A stretch of 64,000 nt of DNA, taken from assembly GCA_003255025.1 (NCBI GenBank), contig QANY01013727.1, forward strand, positions 1,819,849-1,883,848. Reading direction: 5' to 3'. Shown piece by piece: positions 12,757-25,099 of the stretch. This DNA comes from Datisca glomerata. Taxonomy: Eukaryota; Streptophyta; Magnoliopsida; Cucurbitales; Datiscaceae. The notes beneath the pieces are model-generated. The model saw only the letters and a program-made list of their open reading frames with translations, was not told where the DNA came from and did no database searches. Within the stretch, counting starts at the first letter, position 1; each line of letters begins with the position of its first letter. The position numbers and the translations under genes are program-made.

Positions 12757-14277
12757 GACTCAAAGTGAAGATCAGCACCAAGTGTTGGACAAAAAGTGAT
12801 TAATTAAATGAATATAGTATGAGGTTATGCACATGGTTTTTAATGTTAGTTGACGATATTGACCTTCAATAGGCTCAGGCTGTCATGTTTTTACTATTTT
12901 GTTTTGTTTTATGCAATGTTTCATGACCCAAATCACCCAATAATGGGTCCATAAGTCCAATTATTATGGATTTCATACCTTGAATTCTTATATTTTTCTT
13001 TTTCTTGTTCTCAAAGGTTGAATTTAAAGCTTGACTTAATGTGAATGCATTGAACTTTATCTTTGTTTTCATTTTGGGGAAAATTAAAAGGTCACATACC
13101 TTTGTCTTCTTGCCCTCGCTTTGTCTTCTTGTCCTTGAGGCCCTAGCAACAAATTCATTATTATTTTGCTTGTAACTTATTAAAGAAACAAAATTACCAC
13201 ATTTTATCACCATAAGTAAGAAATTTACGCCTCACATCACCTATGTATGTTATTTATATGCTAATTATAAAGTGTAAAAATAATTTATTTTTCCACTTTG
13301 ATATCAAAACTTGATTGTGCATGTATTTAGTATGTCACTAGTTTAGTTTCTGATATGTATGATATGTCGTGTAGTACGACCATTATGTGTTGTGGTTCAT
13401 AAGGATATATTGTGTTGTATAAAACTATTATATATCTCAACTTGGATAGTTATTCTCTAAGTTTTATTCTCTTTAATGCTTGAGTCTATGAATCCAAATG
13501 GATTGATTTTTACCACTCCATTAAAGTATGATAAATCGAACATGAATATTAGTTATCCCCCTCTCGTTTGTTTCATATACTCTGATAATTTGATTCTTAT
13601 ATTTTAAATATTTAAACGATAAGAATTTTATATACTGACTAAATCTAGCTAATTGTGAATCATACTTCAACTGTCACACTTCACCCATTTTTATCTTCAT
13701 TTTATTTAATTTGTCACACATGACATCATGCATTACAAGGGTGATGACGAATACTACTAATATATGTTTATCATTAGTACTAAACATGATTAATATACTA
13801 GATTCTTAAATAAAAAAACAGGAAAAGGAAACCCACCAAGGTGGCAAGATATGCCTAACAATTAATATAATACAAAGAAGGTGGGATTTAAGTTAATCAA
13901 GATAAAGTTACTTTATTTCTTATTACTTGGTACATAAAAACACACGTGCTCATTTTCGTCCCACTAACAAATTTATCTTTATTATATAATCTTATGCATG
14001 TTCCACGGTGGCCTTTGTCTATTTCATGATTATTCTTATCTTATCTTCTTCGAACCCGGTTCACTCACCTTGAGCCGGACCGTGTACAAGTTTCATCCAA
14101 GTACTGTTACTGATCCAATATCCGTAAGTCAGAAGTTCTAAAAAGTTTAGAACATACCTTTTTCTTAATTTAAGTTATTTGTTGAAAATCGACTGAATGA
14201 TTTAAAGGAAAAATTTACCTGACACTGTTTTTAATTTGCTTAAATTATATAGACATTTCTATAATTTGAAAGTTGAA
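12757..14277. other. Intergenic DNA, no gene recognised
   Basis: AT-rich. The first few hundred bases probably hold the promoter of the minus-strand small gene. I see no coding exon, RNA gene or clear transposon end before the CACTA terminus at 14278. Confidence 0.5.
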
Positions 14278-14720
14278 CACTACTATAAAAATCATTTTTC
14301 ACGAGAGGATTTTCCGTCGTGAAAGACCATTGACGACTACCCGTCGTGTAAAAGGGTGTCATAAAAAATAATGATTTTTCACGACGGAAACAATGTAATG
14401 ATAGTTGGTATGCCAATCGTCATAAATGTCTCACTTTTGGCAGGCCCGTCATAATAAAAGCAACTATTGGGCAAAAATAAAAGTTTTTAACCACGGTTTA
14501 TTTTACTAACTGTCGTAAAAGATAAAAGATGTCGTAAAAAACACACCTTTTACGATGGCACACTGGCCAACTGTTGTAATAATTACATTATTGATGATAA
14601 CACGTTGATCAACCGTCGTAATAATTACATTATTGACGACGACACGTTGATCAACCCTCAGTATTAGTAAAAAAATTACGCTCTGGAGACCTGGTGCTAA
14701 CCGAAAAAAATTCTTCACTG
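14278..14720 (+). repeat. Left terminal and subterminal repeats
   Basis: After the CACTAC tip come repeated short words in both orientations: TTTTTCACGA(C/G), CCGTCGTGAAA, GTCGTAAAA. There is also a near-perfect doublet of (C/T)GTCGTAATAATTACATTATTGA(C/T) with ACACGTTGATCAACC at about 14590-14660. Such arrays are normal transposase-binding regions of CACTA-type elements. Confidence 0.6.
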
Positions 14721-15091
14721 CTAAATAAATCCATTTAATGTCATGTGAGTTTTAGATACCATCGTAAAATTAGAAAGCAGTAAAAGGATCATAATCTACT
14801 ATACTCATCATATAAAGATTTCATATAAGGCTTCAAAATTTCATGCAATTCATTGTACTCTCACATAAATAAATTTTAAAAGAATGTAAATTTACTCTAC
14901 AAAATTACAACAATTAATAATTCAAAGAAAGCTATCCTAGTCCTGGTCTATGAACTGCTTCTACTTCCCGCATCAATCTCGTCATATGCTCTTTCAAATT
15001 TGTAACTTTCTCATCTCCAATAACAACCTAGTCATGTAGACATTGTTTGTTAATATACCAGTTTAAGTAAAAACTGAAACGACAGGAATGG

Positions 15092-15857
15092 AAGATGTGG
15101 CAAATGGGTCGGTTCGGCCCGTGAAACCAGTTGAATCGGCCTGTTATAATCCAACCCGACCCGGCCCGATATTGAACAATACAAGGCCTGCGGGTAGGTC
15201 CGACCATCACGAGCCTTGTTTTCAAGGCCAATGGCCCGACTCGGATGCTAGGCCCCGCGGGCCTGAACCGGTCTGACCTGTGAATCCTCTATTTTGTCTA
15301 AAAAATTGAACAATTATGCATGTAGTGAGGTTTGAACCATTGACATCTCCCTTATAAATCACACTATTTACCAATAGACCAAGACAACATTTGTTAAATA
15401 TATTCTTATTGTCTTTTAAAACATTTTATCAAAACTCCATATAATATACTTTTGAGATAAATGTATTTAATTAAATAAAGATATTTTTGATTTAAATGAA
15501 TATTTTATTCAATGAAAAATTGGATTCATGAAAACTTTAAAAAATATTGGTTTAATATTCTTAATATTTTTGTTGTGTTACTTTAAAATCTCAATAGCAA
15601 AACTTGTAATAATAAGTAAAATAAATATTTTATTTACTAAATTCATAAACTAGTGATATTCATATTCACGTACTCTCCACATCTACATTTTTTAAAATTA
15701 AATCACATTAAAGGGAGGAAAATGGGTCGGCCCGGTTATTTAACCGGGACCGGCCCGCGTACCAGTGCGGCCCGTGAGTACATAGGCCGGTTTAGCGGTT
15801 CATTTCGTGAACCAATTGGGCCGAGTACTGTCGGGCCGACCCGGTTGCCACCCCTAG
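15092..15857. mobile_element. hAT-like non-autonomous element (MITE) nested in the composite transposon
   Basis: The left end is GATGTGGCAAATGGGTCGG and the right end GGTTGCCACCCCTAG; reversed, the latter reads CTAGGGGTGGCAACC. They form imperfect terminal inverted repeats, each followed by GGCCCG-rich sequence. The middle has no coding capacity. The 8-base flanks AGGAATGG and ATGTAAAG match poorly, so the insertion is old or its ends are off by a few bases. The GC-rich ends give spurious frames on both strands. Confidence 0.55.
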
Positions 15858-16009
15858 ATGTAAAGAATATAAAGCATGTCTTCGGTGATCTTAATCAATG
15901 AAAAATATTACAGAAATCCTTCGCTGATGTTCATGGATGTTCACTGAATGGATGTCATTTTACCTTCCAGGTAAAAAAATTTTATTCTATATAGTGATGT
16001 AGGCTACAC

Positions 16010-16760
16010 GATGACTTCACGGGCATCGTGTCTCTTTCTTGTAGGCTACATGATGACTTCATGACAATATTAAATAGTGATATTTTGATTTATTTATGTG
16101 TTGAATATTGAAATCCTCTCTTTTCTTTAAATATGCATGAGTGTTTGAAACTATCCCCTTGATGGATACTTTGTATAGTAATCAGGTTTCGACCAAGGTA
16201 CCACAGATTCTCAAGTGGGCTCCAACCACAATGGTTCCTGTTGAGAATCTGCAAAAAAAAAATTCATGGAAAATGTAATTTGTGATTTATGTTAACATAC
16301 GTTATAGTACTTGAACACAATTTATATTAATTTATATTACTTGAATTTTTAGTTGAAAGTTCTTCCCTTGGTCCCTACGGAGGAGGAAGAACAAACAAGA
16401 TACTAGAGATCAGTAGCCGCATGGAAGGTATGCTCAAAATCATTCTGCACCTTTCTTCTTCTTGTACATTGACCTCGTGTAGTCATCATGTAGGCTACAT
16501 GATTCTTACACTGACCTCATGTAAGCATCGTGTAGTTTACACGATCATTATACGAGGTCTGTGAACCCATTATGTAGACTTCATGATGGGTACACGAACA
16601 TCGTTACTCATCCTCTATCCTTCTAGTCAAAACTCGATGGTTACACTGACATCATGTACCCATCATGTAGTATACACGCTAATTACACTGACTTCATGTA
16701 ACCATCGTATAGCCTACATGATAGGTACACGACCACCGTGTACTTATTCTTTAATTGGTT
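16010..16760. repeat. TACACGATG/CATCGTGTA repeat cluster 1
   Basis: Irregularly spaced copies of CATCGTGTAG and its complement CTACACGATG, often separated by TTACACTGAC-like linkers. One copy at 16526-16545 is a near-palindrome. It precedes the coding fragment at 16795. No exon is supported inside the cluster. Confidence 0.7.
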
Positions 16761-16794
16761 TGTCTGACTTATATTACATGTTTTTCAGTCGGAT

Positions 16795-17390
16795 GCCTTA
16801 CTTAGCCTTACCATGGATGGATGAGGAAGTAGATGAGGAGAAGACGAAGAAGAGGAAGAGGCCCGGGGAGGAGGGCATTGTGAAGAGAGGAGAAGAGGCC
16901 CAATTGGGGGATTGGGTGAGGAAATATCTGATTGGAATGGAACAATTCAATGGACAAGAAGATTATGTTCATGCAATCATACATTTCCTTTTCCATTTCC
17001 TAAATCAAGATTTTGATGGATCATCTAGTGACATCACAACCGGATGATCATTACTCATTTTATCCTAGATCTGCCACGATGATGATTGTCGACTAGGAGG
17101 AAGGGGAAGAAAAGGAAAAGATAGTAGATGAGATGGAGATCGAGAAAGAAGAAGAGGGAAAAGAAGAAAAAGAAGAGGAAGAAGAGGATCAAGAAGAGGG
17201 AAAAGATGAAAAAGAAGAGGAGAATGAGGAAAAAAAGAGGAAGAAGAAGAGAATGAAATGGGAGAAAAAGAGGAAGAAGAGGAGAAAAAATAGGAAGAAG
17301 ATGAGAAGAAAGATGAAGAAGATGAGAAGAAAGAGGAAAATGAAGCAGATGTCTTCATTTCTCAGGGTGTTCATCCATGTGGGACCATGA
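16795..17390 (+). pseudogene. Fragment of transposon-borne gene with acidic/basic low-complexity domain
   Basis: An exon-like stretch encodes PYLALPWMDEEVDEE and continues through EAQLGDWVRKYLIGMEQF to a stop at 17046. A purine tract (17090-17350) then reads as an almost uninterrupted Glu/Lys-rich sequence with some stops, closing with FISQGVHPCGTMN. A similar purine tract recurs at 20526-20830, just before the Ulp1-like fragments. I infer this is the amino-terminal half of the same type of gene, split or duplicated by the 17.4-20.5 kb segment. I do not recognise the domain around WVRKYLIGMEQF. Confidence 0.4.
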
Positions 17391-17399
17391 ATCGCCATT

Positions 17400-20160
17400 A
17401 AAAGTAGGATTTCTATTTTCTTTTGGTTATTTGAAAATGAAATGAGAATCTCTATTTTTCTTAGATCTTAAACGAAACTAGCTACACTAGACGTTGCCTA
17501 CTTGCATTTTTGTGCTTGTAATCTAGGGTGAGGCTTAAGCATTTGTGAAAGGGATTTTTAAGTGTGTGGAGAACACATGTTTAGTGTTTTTCGTGCTTCT
17601 TATTGTTGATTCTTTGGAATAATATCATAATATAATATATGAAACTTACACGTTAGTGGAATTAGCAATGTAGTAGTATGCTACAAGATATGAATGTTTT
17701 ACATTTTGTTTAGGACAAAATTACTTGACCTGTTATATATATGTTCCTAGATACTAATAGAACTTGCGACTATGTTTGCATGTTTGGTTATATGTGCAAT
17801 TGCCTTTAAACGTATGTTTGTACTTTGTCTTGCTAAAAATATTATTGTCATCTTTATGATTACTATTCATCTATCACTAAAATTTCACTTAATACTCCCA
17901 GTGTTCATCTATAAATAATGATTCAATTTAACGTGTAAAGAATATTCTATTTATTGGTTGATGGCATTGAAAGCTAAACTATCTTTTAATCTCAAGTTAA
18001 GTATTTCCTATGAGTTTTACTATTATTAGACTGGATTTTGCTCTGAGTTTTTTCCTTTCAATTCTCAGCCTCGCCTGCAACTTGGGGTGTGCAATTTTCT
18101 CCTTCTTTGATTCGGGGGAGGTGGGTGGGATGGGGTTTTTTTCGTTTCTAATTTAGTGTGTTTTTTGAATTTTCGTTTATTTTTTATTTGCTTCATAATT
18201 TTCCTTTGATTTTCAAGACTTTCCAGTACTTGGGGTGCGTGAAGAATTCTTGGGCCCTTCTGCTATATTTAAATGAGGTAAGACTTTGGTTTAGTGTTTT
18301 ATCTTTTCTTTAATCTGCTCCATATATATACTAAGTTCAACATCAAGCTTTGTTTATCATCTCATCCACCATTTTGGCCCTTAGTTAATCTGGAAAGAAA
18401 TGAGTAATAATACAACCCATTAGCTTATCAAAAGCTTATACAAGATGAAATTTATCAGAGTCATTACCCAATTTTTATATCCTATTCTTTTCCTTTCAAA
18501 GTGATGCTTATTTTCAAGGGCATTCTATGAACATCAAAATAGTGTGGGAGTTGCTTACTGATGAAACTTATGCAGATATGCATTCTGCGTCTATAATTGG
18601 TAGGTATTGTTACTAATGTTTCTTTACAATAAAATGCTCCTACTTCATCATTTGGTAAGGATAGACACAATCAGGGCATATGATATAAAATCTTTTTTAT
18701 CTCACTCGACACAACACACTTAGCATCTACGTTGACTGAGTTACGTAATTCTATTTTATATCAGTTTTTACAATATGTTATGCAACATACCTAGCGCTGT
18801 ATATACTAGCTTGTGATAAAATATATTTAAGCATTACAAAGTCTATTGCATATATCATATTTTCGTGCAGGTTACTAGGTTTTAATAATTGTTAACTGCA
18901 TAAATTGTGATGTTTTTATCATTGTTGGCATTGTATGGGGTTATCATTGTTGGCATTGTATGGGGTTATCATTGTTGGCATTGTATAGGGAAGAAATTTC
19001 AACATTTTAATGTCCTAGAAAAAGAAGTCATTTGTTTAATTGAGGAAGATTCAAAGTGGAGTCAAAATGAAGCTTGTTGTGAATACGTTAATGGGCAGGT
19101 GAATTTACTCTATGTGTCATATTAGCTCCATTCTACCTCTGCTAAGCTGTTATAACTGAGAACTCATATTCAAGTTCAGTTGCGTCTGATGCTTCTATGA
19201 TTCACCATCAAACTTATCTTGTTGTATTACTGTTGCTCATATTATCCCCAAATAATTTAGCTAATATGTGAATTAACGCTGGTATGTAGTGTTGATAGTG
19301 GAAGCGAAGGCACACGTAAAGGAAATGATGCCGATTCTCAGGATATAAGTGTTGTGGCTCCCCATCATATAAAGGGTTCTTCCTTTAAATTATTAAAATG
19401 ATTGTTATTTGAACTTTTGTTTAGATCTGTGAGATATGAGTACCAATCATGTGACTTTTGGTAGTGAAGATTCCATGGTGTTTGCTGCAAGTTGTTTCCA
19501 AAATCTTTTTTGTTAAATGATGGCCCTGTATACCATGTTTCACAGGTACCCAACCCAACTTCTCTGGCTATTCATCTTTTAGATTATCGTATATAAGTAT
19601 AAAAATGCTTGGATCTCTATTTTTTGTCATTTCCAAGAGTATGCTCTCTAGATAAAGATCAATTAATGACTGTTAATTTATCAATTGAAAACTCTGCATT
19701 TGAGATTGAACTTTTATTCTTTCTCAGTATTTTAAATGTAAATGCATTATTAGATCTCCTAGTAAATTTATATGCGGCTTGTTAGTTTGCTATTTTTTGG
19801 CTTCTTTTGTCCATTATTTCCTCCTTTGAAGATTTGTTTGTGTTCTTATTAGTGCTTTTTTTAGTTAATACTCAAGTTGAAGTACATATGAGTACTGAAT
19901 AGGACTGTCAATACTTTGCATAGAGTGTTCATTAGTCGAATATTTTTTGATATTTTAAAACAAAAAGAATTTTTCTCTTATTAATTACAAATATGAAGGA
20001 TGCAAAGGTCCATCAGAAAAGTCCATTCATCATGTAATTCATCTATATTTAGAAAATTAACAAGCAGAGACATCTTTTAGAATTATAATCATTATAATTT
20101 TTGTTTTATTTTTATTGTATAATATTATTTGCCAAGCTTTTATTTAATTAAAAATAAACA
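17400..20160 (+). other. Exon-like fragments of an unidentified gene inside the transposon
   Basis: The composition changes to T-rich, intron-like DNA with several short open stretches bounded by plausible splice sites. Around 18520-18600 it reads AYFQGHSMNIKIVWELLTDE. Around 18988-19099 it reads VLEKEVICLIEEDSKWSQ and ends CAG|GTGAAT. Around 19290-19385 it reads VDSGSEGTRKGNDADSQ. Around 19440-19545 it ends TTTCACAG|GTACCC. I cannot identify the source gene. The pattern (short exons with introns kept, no start, no continuous frame) fits a host-gene piece picked up by a DNA transposon, but this is inference. Confidence 0.3.
18916..18990 (+). repeat. Three tandem copies of a 25-bp repeat
   Basis: Units 18916-18940, 18941-18965 and 18966-18990 (TTATCATTGTTGGCATTG followed by TATGGGG) are identical except for one base in the third (TATAGGG). 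This indicates a recent slippage event. Confidence 0.9.
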
Positions 20161-20189
20161 AAATTTTTATTTTTTTTGTTTTCTTGAAC

Positions 20190-20523
20190 TTTAGATGACG
20201 GGGATTCCCCGTCATCTTTTTGGTTTTGACGGTACCTAAAATGACGGAGATTCTCCGTCATCTAAAGTCTAGGTTGAGTAACTTTAGTTGACAGGGAATC
20301 CCCGTAATCTATCTACTTTTCACGGTACTTTAGATGACTATGACTCCCCGTCATCTAAAGTCTACGTGGAGTAACTTTAGATGACGGAAAATCCCCATCA
20401 TCTATCTACTTTTCCCGGTACTTTAGATGACGGGAAACGACAGCCCGGTAGATGATAGCCTATGCAACCATCAATATAGAGTTATAATGACGGGTTTTAC
20501 CCGTCCTCTAGCCCCATTTTGGT
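20190..20523 (-). repeat. Palindrome array and internal CACTA-type terminus
   Basis: At 20194-20216 there is a perfect palindrome with 11-base arms (GATGACGGGGA and its complement around one T). At 20241-20261 there is a second with 10-base arms and a G-to-A/C-to-T paired change (ATGACGGAGA). Further imperfect copies follow to 20450. The array ends TTTTGGTAGTG at 20523; read on the other strand that is CACTACCAAAATGGGG, a third CACTA-like tip. Confidence 0.75.
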
Positions 20524-20525
20524 AG

Positions 20526-20850
20526 TGGTGAAAGAGGATGAAGAAAAAAAAGAGAGGGAAGAAGAGAAAAAGGAGAAAGAAGAAGAGAAAGAAGAATAAA
20601 AAAGGATGAGGGAGATGAAGAAAAAAAGAAGAAAAAGAAGAGGATGAGAAATAAGAAGCAATAGGAATAAAATAAGAAATAATAGGAGAAAAATAAGAGG
20701 TAAAAATAGAAGAAGAAGAAAAGGGAGAGAAAAAGGAGGGAAGAAGGGGAGGAAAATAAGAATAAAAAAAGTGTTGGAGGAAATCAAAGAAAAAATAAAA
20801 GTGAAGGAGGAAATAAAATAAGGAGAAGAAGAAATGAAAAAGAAGAAGCT
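20526..20850 (+). repeat. Purine-rich (GAAGAG)n-like tract
   Basis: Almost pure A/G sequence encoding Glu/Lys/Arg runs. It resembles 17090-17350 and immediately precedes the Ulp1-like fragments. It may be a decayed acidic/basic linker of that gene. The long Phe/Leu/Ser frame on the minus strand is an artefact of composition. Confidence 0.55.
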
Positions 20851-20879
20851 AAAGTTGCATCCTTAATATCAGACTTGAT

Positions 20880-22320
20880 GGGTTGGGTAAAGTCAACGGA
20901 GTAGCCTAATCATGGAGAAGAAAATGAGCTCGTCTGCCTTGGCGATCTTGGTAAGAGGAAGATCAAGAGATCTCAGATCCTTGAGTCCCCCACTTGGGAA
21001 ACGCAACAAAATGAATTGAAAAAGCAGCATAGAAAAAAAGTGGAGGAGAAAGTGGTGGAGACGACGAAATTCAAACTTCTTACACCTTTTTTTGATGTAT
21101 CTTCAGAGGATGAATTCTGTTTTAATGCATGGTTCTCCTCATCAAGGGCAAAGTAAGTTCCAAAATTTTGTTATATAATTATTCTTCTCATACACGATGG
21201 TTACATTGACATCGTGTACCCATCGTGTAGTCTACACAATGGTTACACGGACATCGTGTAGTCATCGTGTAGTTTACATGATGGTTACACGGGTATCGTG
21301 TAATCTACACGATGATTACACAGATATCGTGTTTCTGAGTTTCTATTTTTTGTGGGTTACATATGGTTACACTGACATCGTGTACCAATTGAAACTCTTA
21401 TTTTTATCTGTAATTACGTTGTACAGGAACAAGAAAGTAAATATTGGGTACCGCATCAGTAACTTTTCCTAGTTCAAAACACTAGTAACCACACCTTATC
21501 AGTGGCTTGAGTCCGATGTAAGTAGTGATATTTATAATCTTTTTGAATGTGGGATTTAAAATAAATATAAATATCATATGTAATTTTTTTACATTACAGC
21601 ATATCGATGCATACTTGGAGCCAATGAAGAGGGATTTACGGGACTACAACCCGTATATCAGAGTTACTATTGGTGATTTGCATCTGGAAGTAAGTAAAAT
21701 ATTTTATGCAATCTATACGAGGCCTTCATGGGCAGCGTGTAGACTTCATGTAGTCTACATGAGGCCTTCGTGTGCAGCATGTAGACTTCATGAAGTATTT
21801 TTTTTATTGATTACAATGTTTACTGTGATATTACAGGAAAACCTGAAGGGCTGTGTGGAAGAGTTTGAGAATGATCCCGTGGCTTGGGATGTTGACGTTG
21901 ATGATACTCTCTGGTTCCAAATCCTTGGCTTGCAGACAAACTTTGAAAAGGACTGAGAAGAGTCTGATAGGGTATGTCTTTTTTTTTTTACTTATAAGGT
22001 AGTAAACATTTTTTTTACTTATAAAAGCCAATATTTATTCTTATATATCGATTTGTATATGTTATATTTCCCATGAATGTGGCAGTAGTCATTGGTTTAT
22101 TATGAAGCTAGATTTGAATGGCTAGTGTGTTACTATTTATAATTCGTTGAACACGCCATATTAAAAGTCTAAGTATCCTGAACTTATGAATCCTCTTATG
22201 AAGATTGTCCCTCGTTTGCTTCAAACTATGGATATTTATAAAAAAGAACGTGAGTTCAACCAAAAGATGAGTGAGAATATAAGCCAATGTCGTGTTCACA
22301 ACAAGAGAATGAGTAAATGA
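20880..22320 (+). pseudogene. Ulp1 (C48) protease-like gene of transposon origin, decayed
   Basis: Exon-like fragments are separated by introns or repeat insertions. They include TTKFKLLTPFFDVSSEDEFC (about 21055-21120), VTTPYQWLESD (about 21488) continuing as HIDAYLEPMKRDLRDY (about 21600), and ENLKGCVEEFENDPVAWD (about 21836), with fragments to 22320 (about 22170: PLMKIVPRLLQTMD-like after frame correction). The W-L-x-x-x-H-I-D arrangement and the flanking context match the Ulp1-like ORFs that plant MULEs carry beside their transposase, where a SUMO-protease-like function has been proposed. The His/Asp/Cys catalytic triad is not readable. TACACGATG repeats at 21190-21380 and 21715-21790 interrupt it. 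Assignment is tentative. Confidence 0.42.
21190..21380. repeat. TACACGATG repeat cluster 2
   Basis: Head-to-head copies, including near-palindromes at 21221-21241 and 21263-21283, lie between exon-like pieces of the Ulp1-like gene, so probably in an intron. A smaller derivative cluster is at 21715-21790. Confidence 0.75.
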
Positions 22321-22659
22321 AATATATATATTTTTTAAAGTCCTCTTTTTTCTTAAATTTCATGTGTTTTGTAGCTTTGATTGTGGTGTAATCTCCCTAA
22401 AGTTTGTCAAAACCCTAACATATGGGATGGATCTCTGAGAAATAATTTAAAAGAGAATGCCGAAATACTTTAAACGTATTGCAATTGAGTTATTTGCACG
22501 GGAAAAAGTCAAACCGTTATAATTTTTATGTATGGATATATAATATTTATACTGATTTTATGGTTTTTTTTCCTATATAATTTTTAATGCCCAATTTTTT
22601 ATATGCTCTTGAATGCTTTGTTTTACCGTTGAATACTTGGTTTTGGCTCTTGAAGGCTA

Positions 22660-23000
22660 CACGATGTCTACATGTTCATCGTGTAGACAAGACTACACGA
22701 TGACTTCACACTCATCGTGTAGGCTTCTTAAAGGCTACATGATATCTACACGGTCACCGTGTACCCATCGTGTAGTGTACATAAAGACTCAATGAAGTAA
22801 GTACATAATGAGTACACTATACGATGGTTACACGGTCATCGTGTAGTGTACATGAAGACTCAATGAAGTAAGTACATAATGGGTAAACTACATGATGAGT
22901 GCATGAGGTCATTGTGCCCATCCTGTAAACTACACGATGGTTACACGAGGTCAGTTTACCCATCGTGTAGACTACACGATGACTTCACGGTCAACGCATG
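22660..23000. repeat. TACACGATG repeat cluster 3 with a perfect inverted pair
   Basis: At 22961-22981 CATCGTGTAG and its exact complement CTACACGATG flank a single A. At 22677-22702 the same arms flank ACAAGA. A longer unit (GTACACTATACGATGG and TGAAGACTCAATGAAGTAAG) is duplicated at 22770-22880. The cluster sits between the convergent Ulp1-like and transposase pseudogenes. Confidence 0.8.
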
Positions 23001-23099
23001 CTTGCATGGAATTTGATCAAGATCAAATTCTCAACATGTACACGTCTTAAAATTCAAGTTTACCACTGCTTCCCTACCCCCACCCACGACACGAAACTC

Positions 23100-24930
23100 G
23101 TGGATGTCGGAAAGAAACAATGATAGTGTATTTGATGCAAGATGTTTCTTATTAAGCTCCGCCTCAATCCAATCTGTCATCTGCAAGGTGACTTGACATG
23201 CGGCCATTCATCGTTTATAGAACCACCATTGTAACATGGCACGAATATGTTCTATAAGGCTTGTAATGAGAAGCTTTCTAGCATCTTTCAAAATCTCATT
23301 CAAATATTCTACGATGTTTGTAGTCATTATGTTGTACTACCTTCCATCAAAACATGAACGAGCCCAGCTCTCAACTCCCCCCACCAACACCTATAGTGAG
23401 ATATCCAGAAATGCATGTGTAAAATGAGTCATCAACCGATCAAATTTTGATCGACAGTATTCCTTTGCAGCTTTCAAAAACAACGTGACCGCATCTTCCT
23501 TTTTATAATTTGATTTGATATTTTGGCGCATGTCAGAGATGCAAGCTCCATGAAGCTCGTTGGGAAAGATGATCTCTACAGCATTCAGTATACTTGTACT
23601 AAGTCTGTCGGATCACCGATTACACCGTGAAGTTTATGAAAGAACCATTCCCATTAATCATTATTTTCTAAATCTACAATACCGAATGCAATGAGATAGA
23701 CTTGGTTATTCCAATCTTTTGTTGTTACGATAAATAATACACCTTTATATTTGGCTTTTAAGGCAGTTACCTCAACAGCAATGAAAAGTCATATACAGTG
23801 AGAAAATCCACGAATACAGGGTCCAAGGGCCATGAAAAATTATTTAAAATGATCATGCTCATCGGTCTCTATGTATATTTCTATCCCTGTAAACTATTTA
23901 ATATTGTTATATTAAAATAGATCGAGTACATGATCTATACGAAGGCAGTGTACCCATTGTGTATTGTACACGATGGGTACACGGGGTCCATGTAGCCATC
24001 GTGCACACTACATGTTGATTACACTATCATTGTGTAACCATCGTGTACTTCAAATGTGCATGTATGTGTATTGATAAACTTTGTAACTTTAAAGTATTGA
24101 CAATTTTTTAGTTTCATGGCCTATAACCTCCATGTGCATGTTTTCTCAACAATTATAAGTACCAACAATAAAGGTGATAACTTGAAGATCCGAAACTCAA
24201 AATTTCTCTAGATTAGCATCTTACGACAAATCGTAACCACCTCGACTTTATCACTATACAACTCATCCATATTTATTGTGTCTGGTACAAGCTGATTCAA
24301 ATCAGCCCGTTGCTCACTAGACCCGGGACGTTCATTCGAATAAGCTCGTGATGGAAAATGATAAATGGTCTCAGTTTGGGGACCAATATTCAAGTCTAGA
24401 ATTATTGTATGGCCATCTCCACGGATGGCTTCATCGTGGTCATCTACATGATTGGTATGACATCATATGCCCCATGATCAAACTCATCATCAACATCAAC
24501 ATCGACATCCTTATCCTCGAAATCATCATTATCGTCACCAAGGTCATGATAATGATAGGTCCTTTCAAAATGATAATCACGCTCAAAGTGATAATGCTTT
24601 CATGTAGAGGTTGTTGTGATGTGTGGTTTCAGAAACCCAGCTTTGATAAAATCCAGTAGTTTCAGGAACCTGAGGTTGTTGCTACATTGTGGTTTAAGGA
24701 ACACAACTTTGAGATGAAATTTTTTTTGACTTGGTACTTACGAATAGTGGAGTTCTAAGTAATTCTAATCTGTTCTCTTTAACAAAGAACTGTGAATATT
24801 TGTCATTTAAAATTTCAGCAGGAGGGCAGAGGACATGGGTTCTATAAAGAAATTTGATGGACATATCATACTTTGAGGGGTCTATTTGGAGTTCTTCATG
24901 CAATATGCCCGATAACTCATGGTAAGTGCA
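23100..24930 (-). pseudogene. MULE (Mutator-like) transposase, broken
   Basis: Read from 24930 down to 23100. The amino-terminal part carries HEELQIDPSKYDMSIKFLYR (about 24903-24840). A DNA-binding region follows, with DELYSDKVEVVTICRK near 24270. Next is the MULE domain: FMALGPCIRGFSHC, LKAKYKGVLFIVTTKDWNNQ, LIAFGIVDLEN (about 23870-23680), then FPNELHGACISDMRQNIKSN (about 23560), KAAKEYCRSKFD, and NIVEYLNEILKDARKLLITS with WWFYKR (about 23320-23220). The order and spacing are those of plant Mutator transposases. The first catalytic Asp of the usual VDGTHLK box is missing (AVEVTALK), and stops and frameshifts interrupt it, so it cannot be active. It points toward the Ulp1-like pseudogene (convergent). 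Membership of the family is firm. Confidence 0.85.
23925..24060. repeat. TACACGATG repeat cluster 4
   Basis: Short cluster (TGTACACGATGGGTACACGG, CATCGTGTACTTC) inside the transposase pseudogene, between its DNA-binding part and its catalytic part, so probably in an intron. Confidence 0.7.
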
Positions 24931-25099
24931 GTTAGTTGATATCTCTAAAAATTTGGTCTTCTCTCAATTAAAAGACCATATTGAACCATTTTTTATTCAA
25001 TCTCCATCATGGATTACAAAAATTCAAACTTCAAACATATATGTATATACATCAATGAAGGAAGTTAGTAGAATGAGACTACAAAATGAAATGGAATAT

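Noticed and set aside
15088..15276. Overlapping Pro/Arg-rich frames on both strands
   Set aside because: GC-rich ends of a hAT-like MITE with GGCCCG words; no protein similarity.
15330..15390. tRNA-like phrase (GGTTTGAACC, ACCAATAGACCAAG)
   Set aside because: No cloverleaf can be drawn; it lies inside the MITE core.
17065..17398. Phe/Ser-rich minus-strand proteins (also 4157-4392 and 20497-20787)
   Set aside because: Mirror images of purine-rich tracts, without start context or domain.
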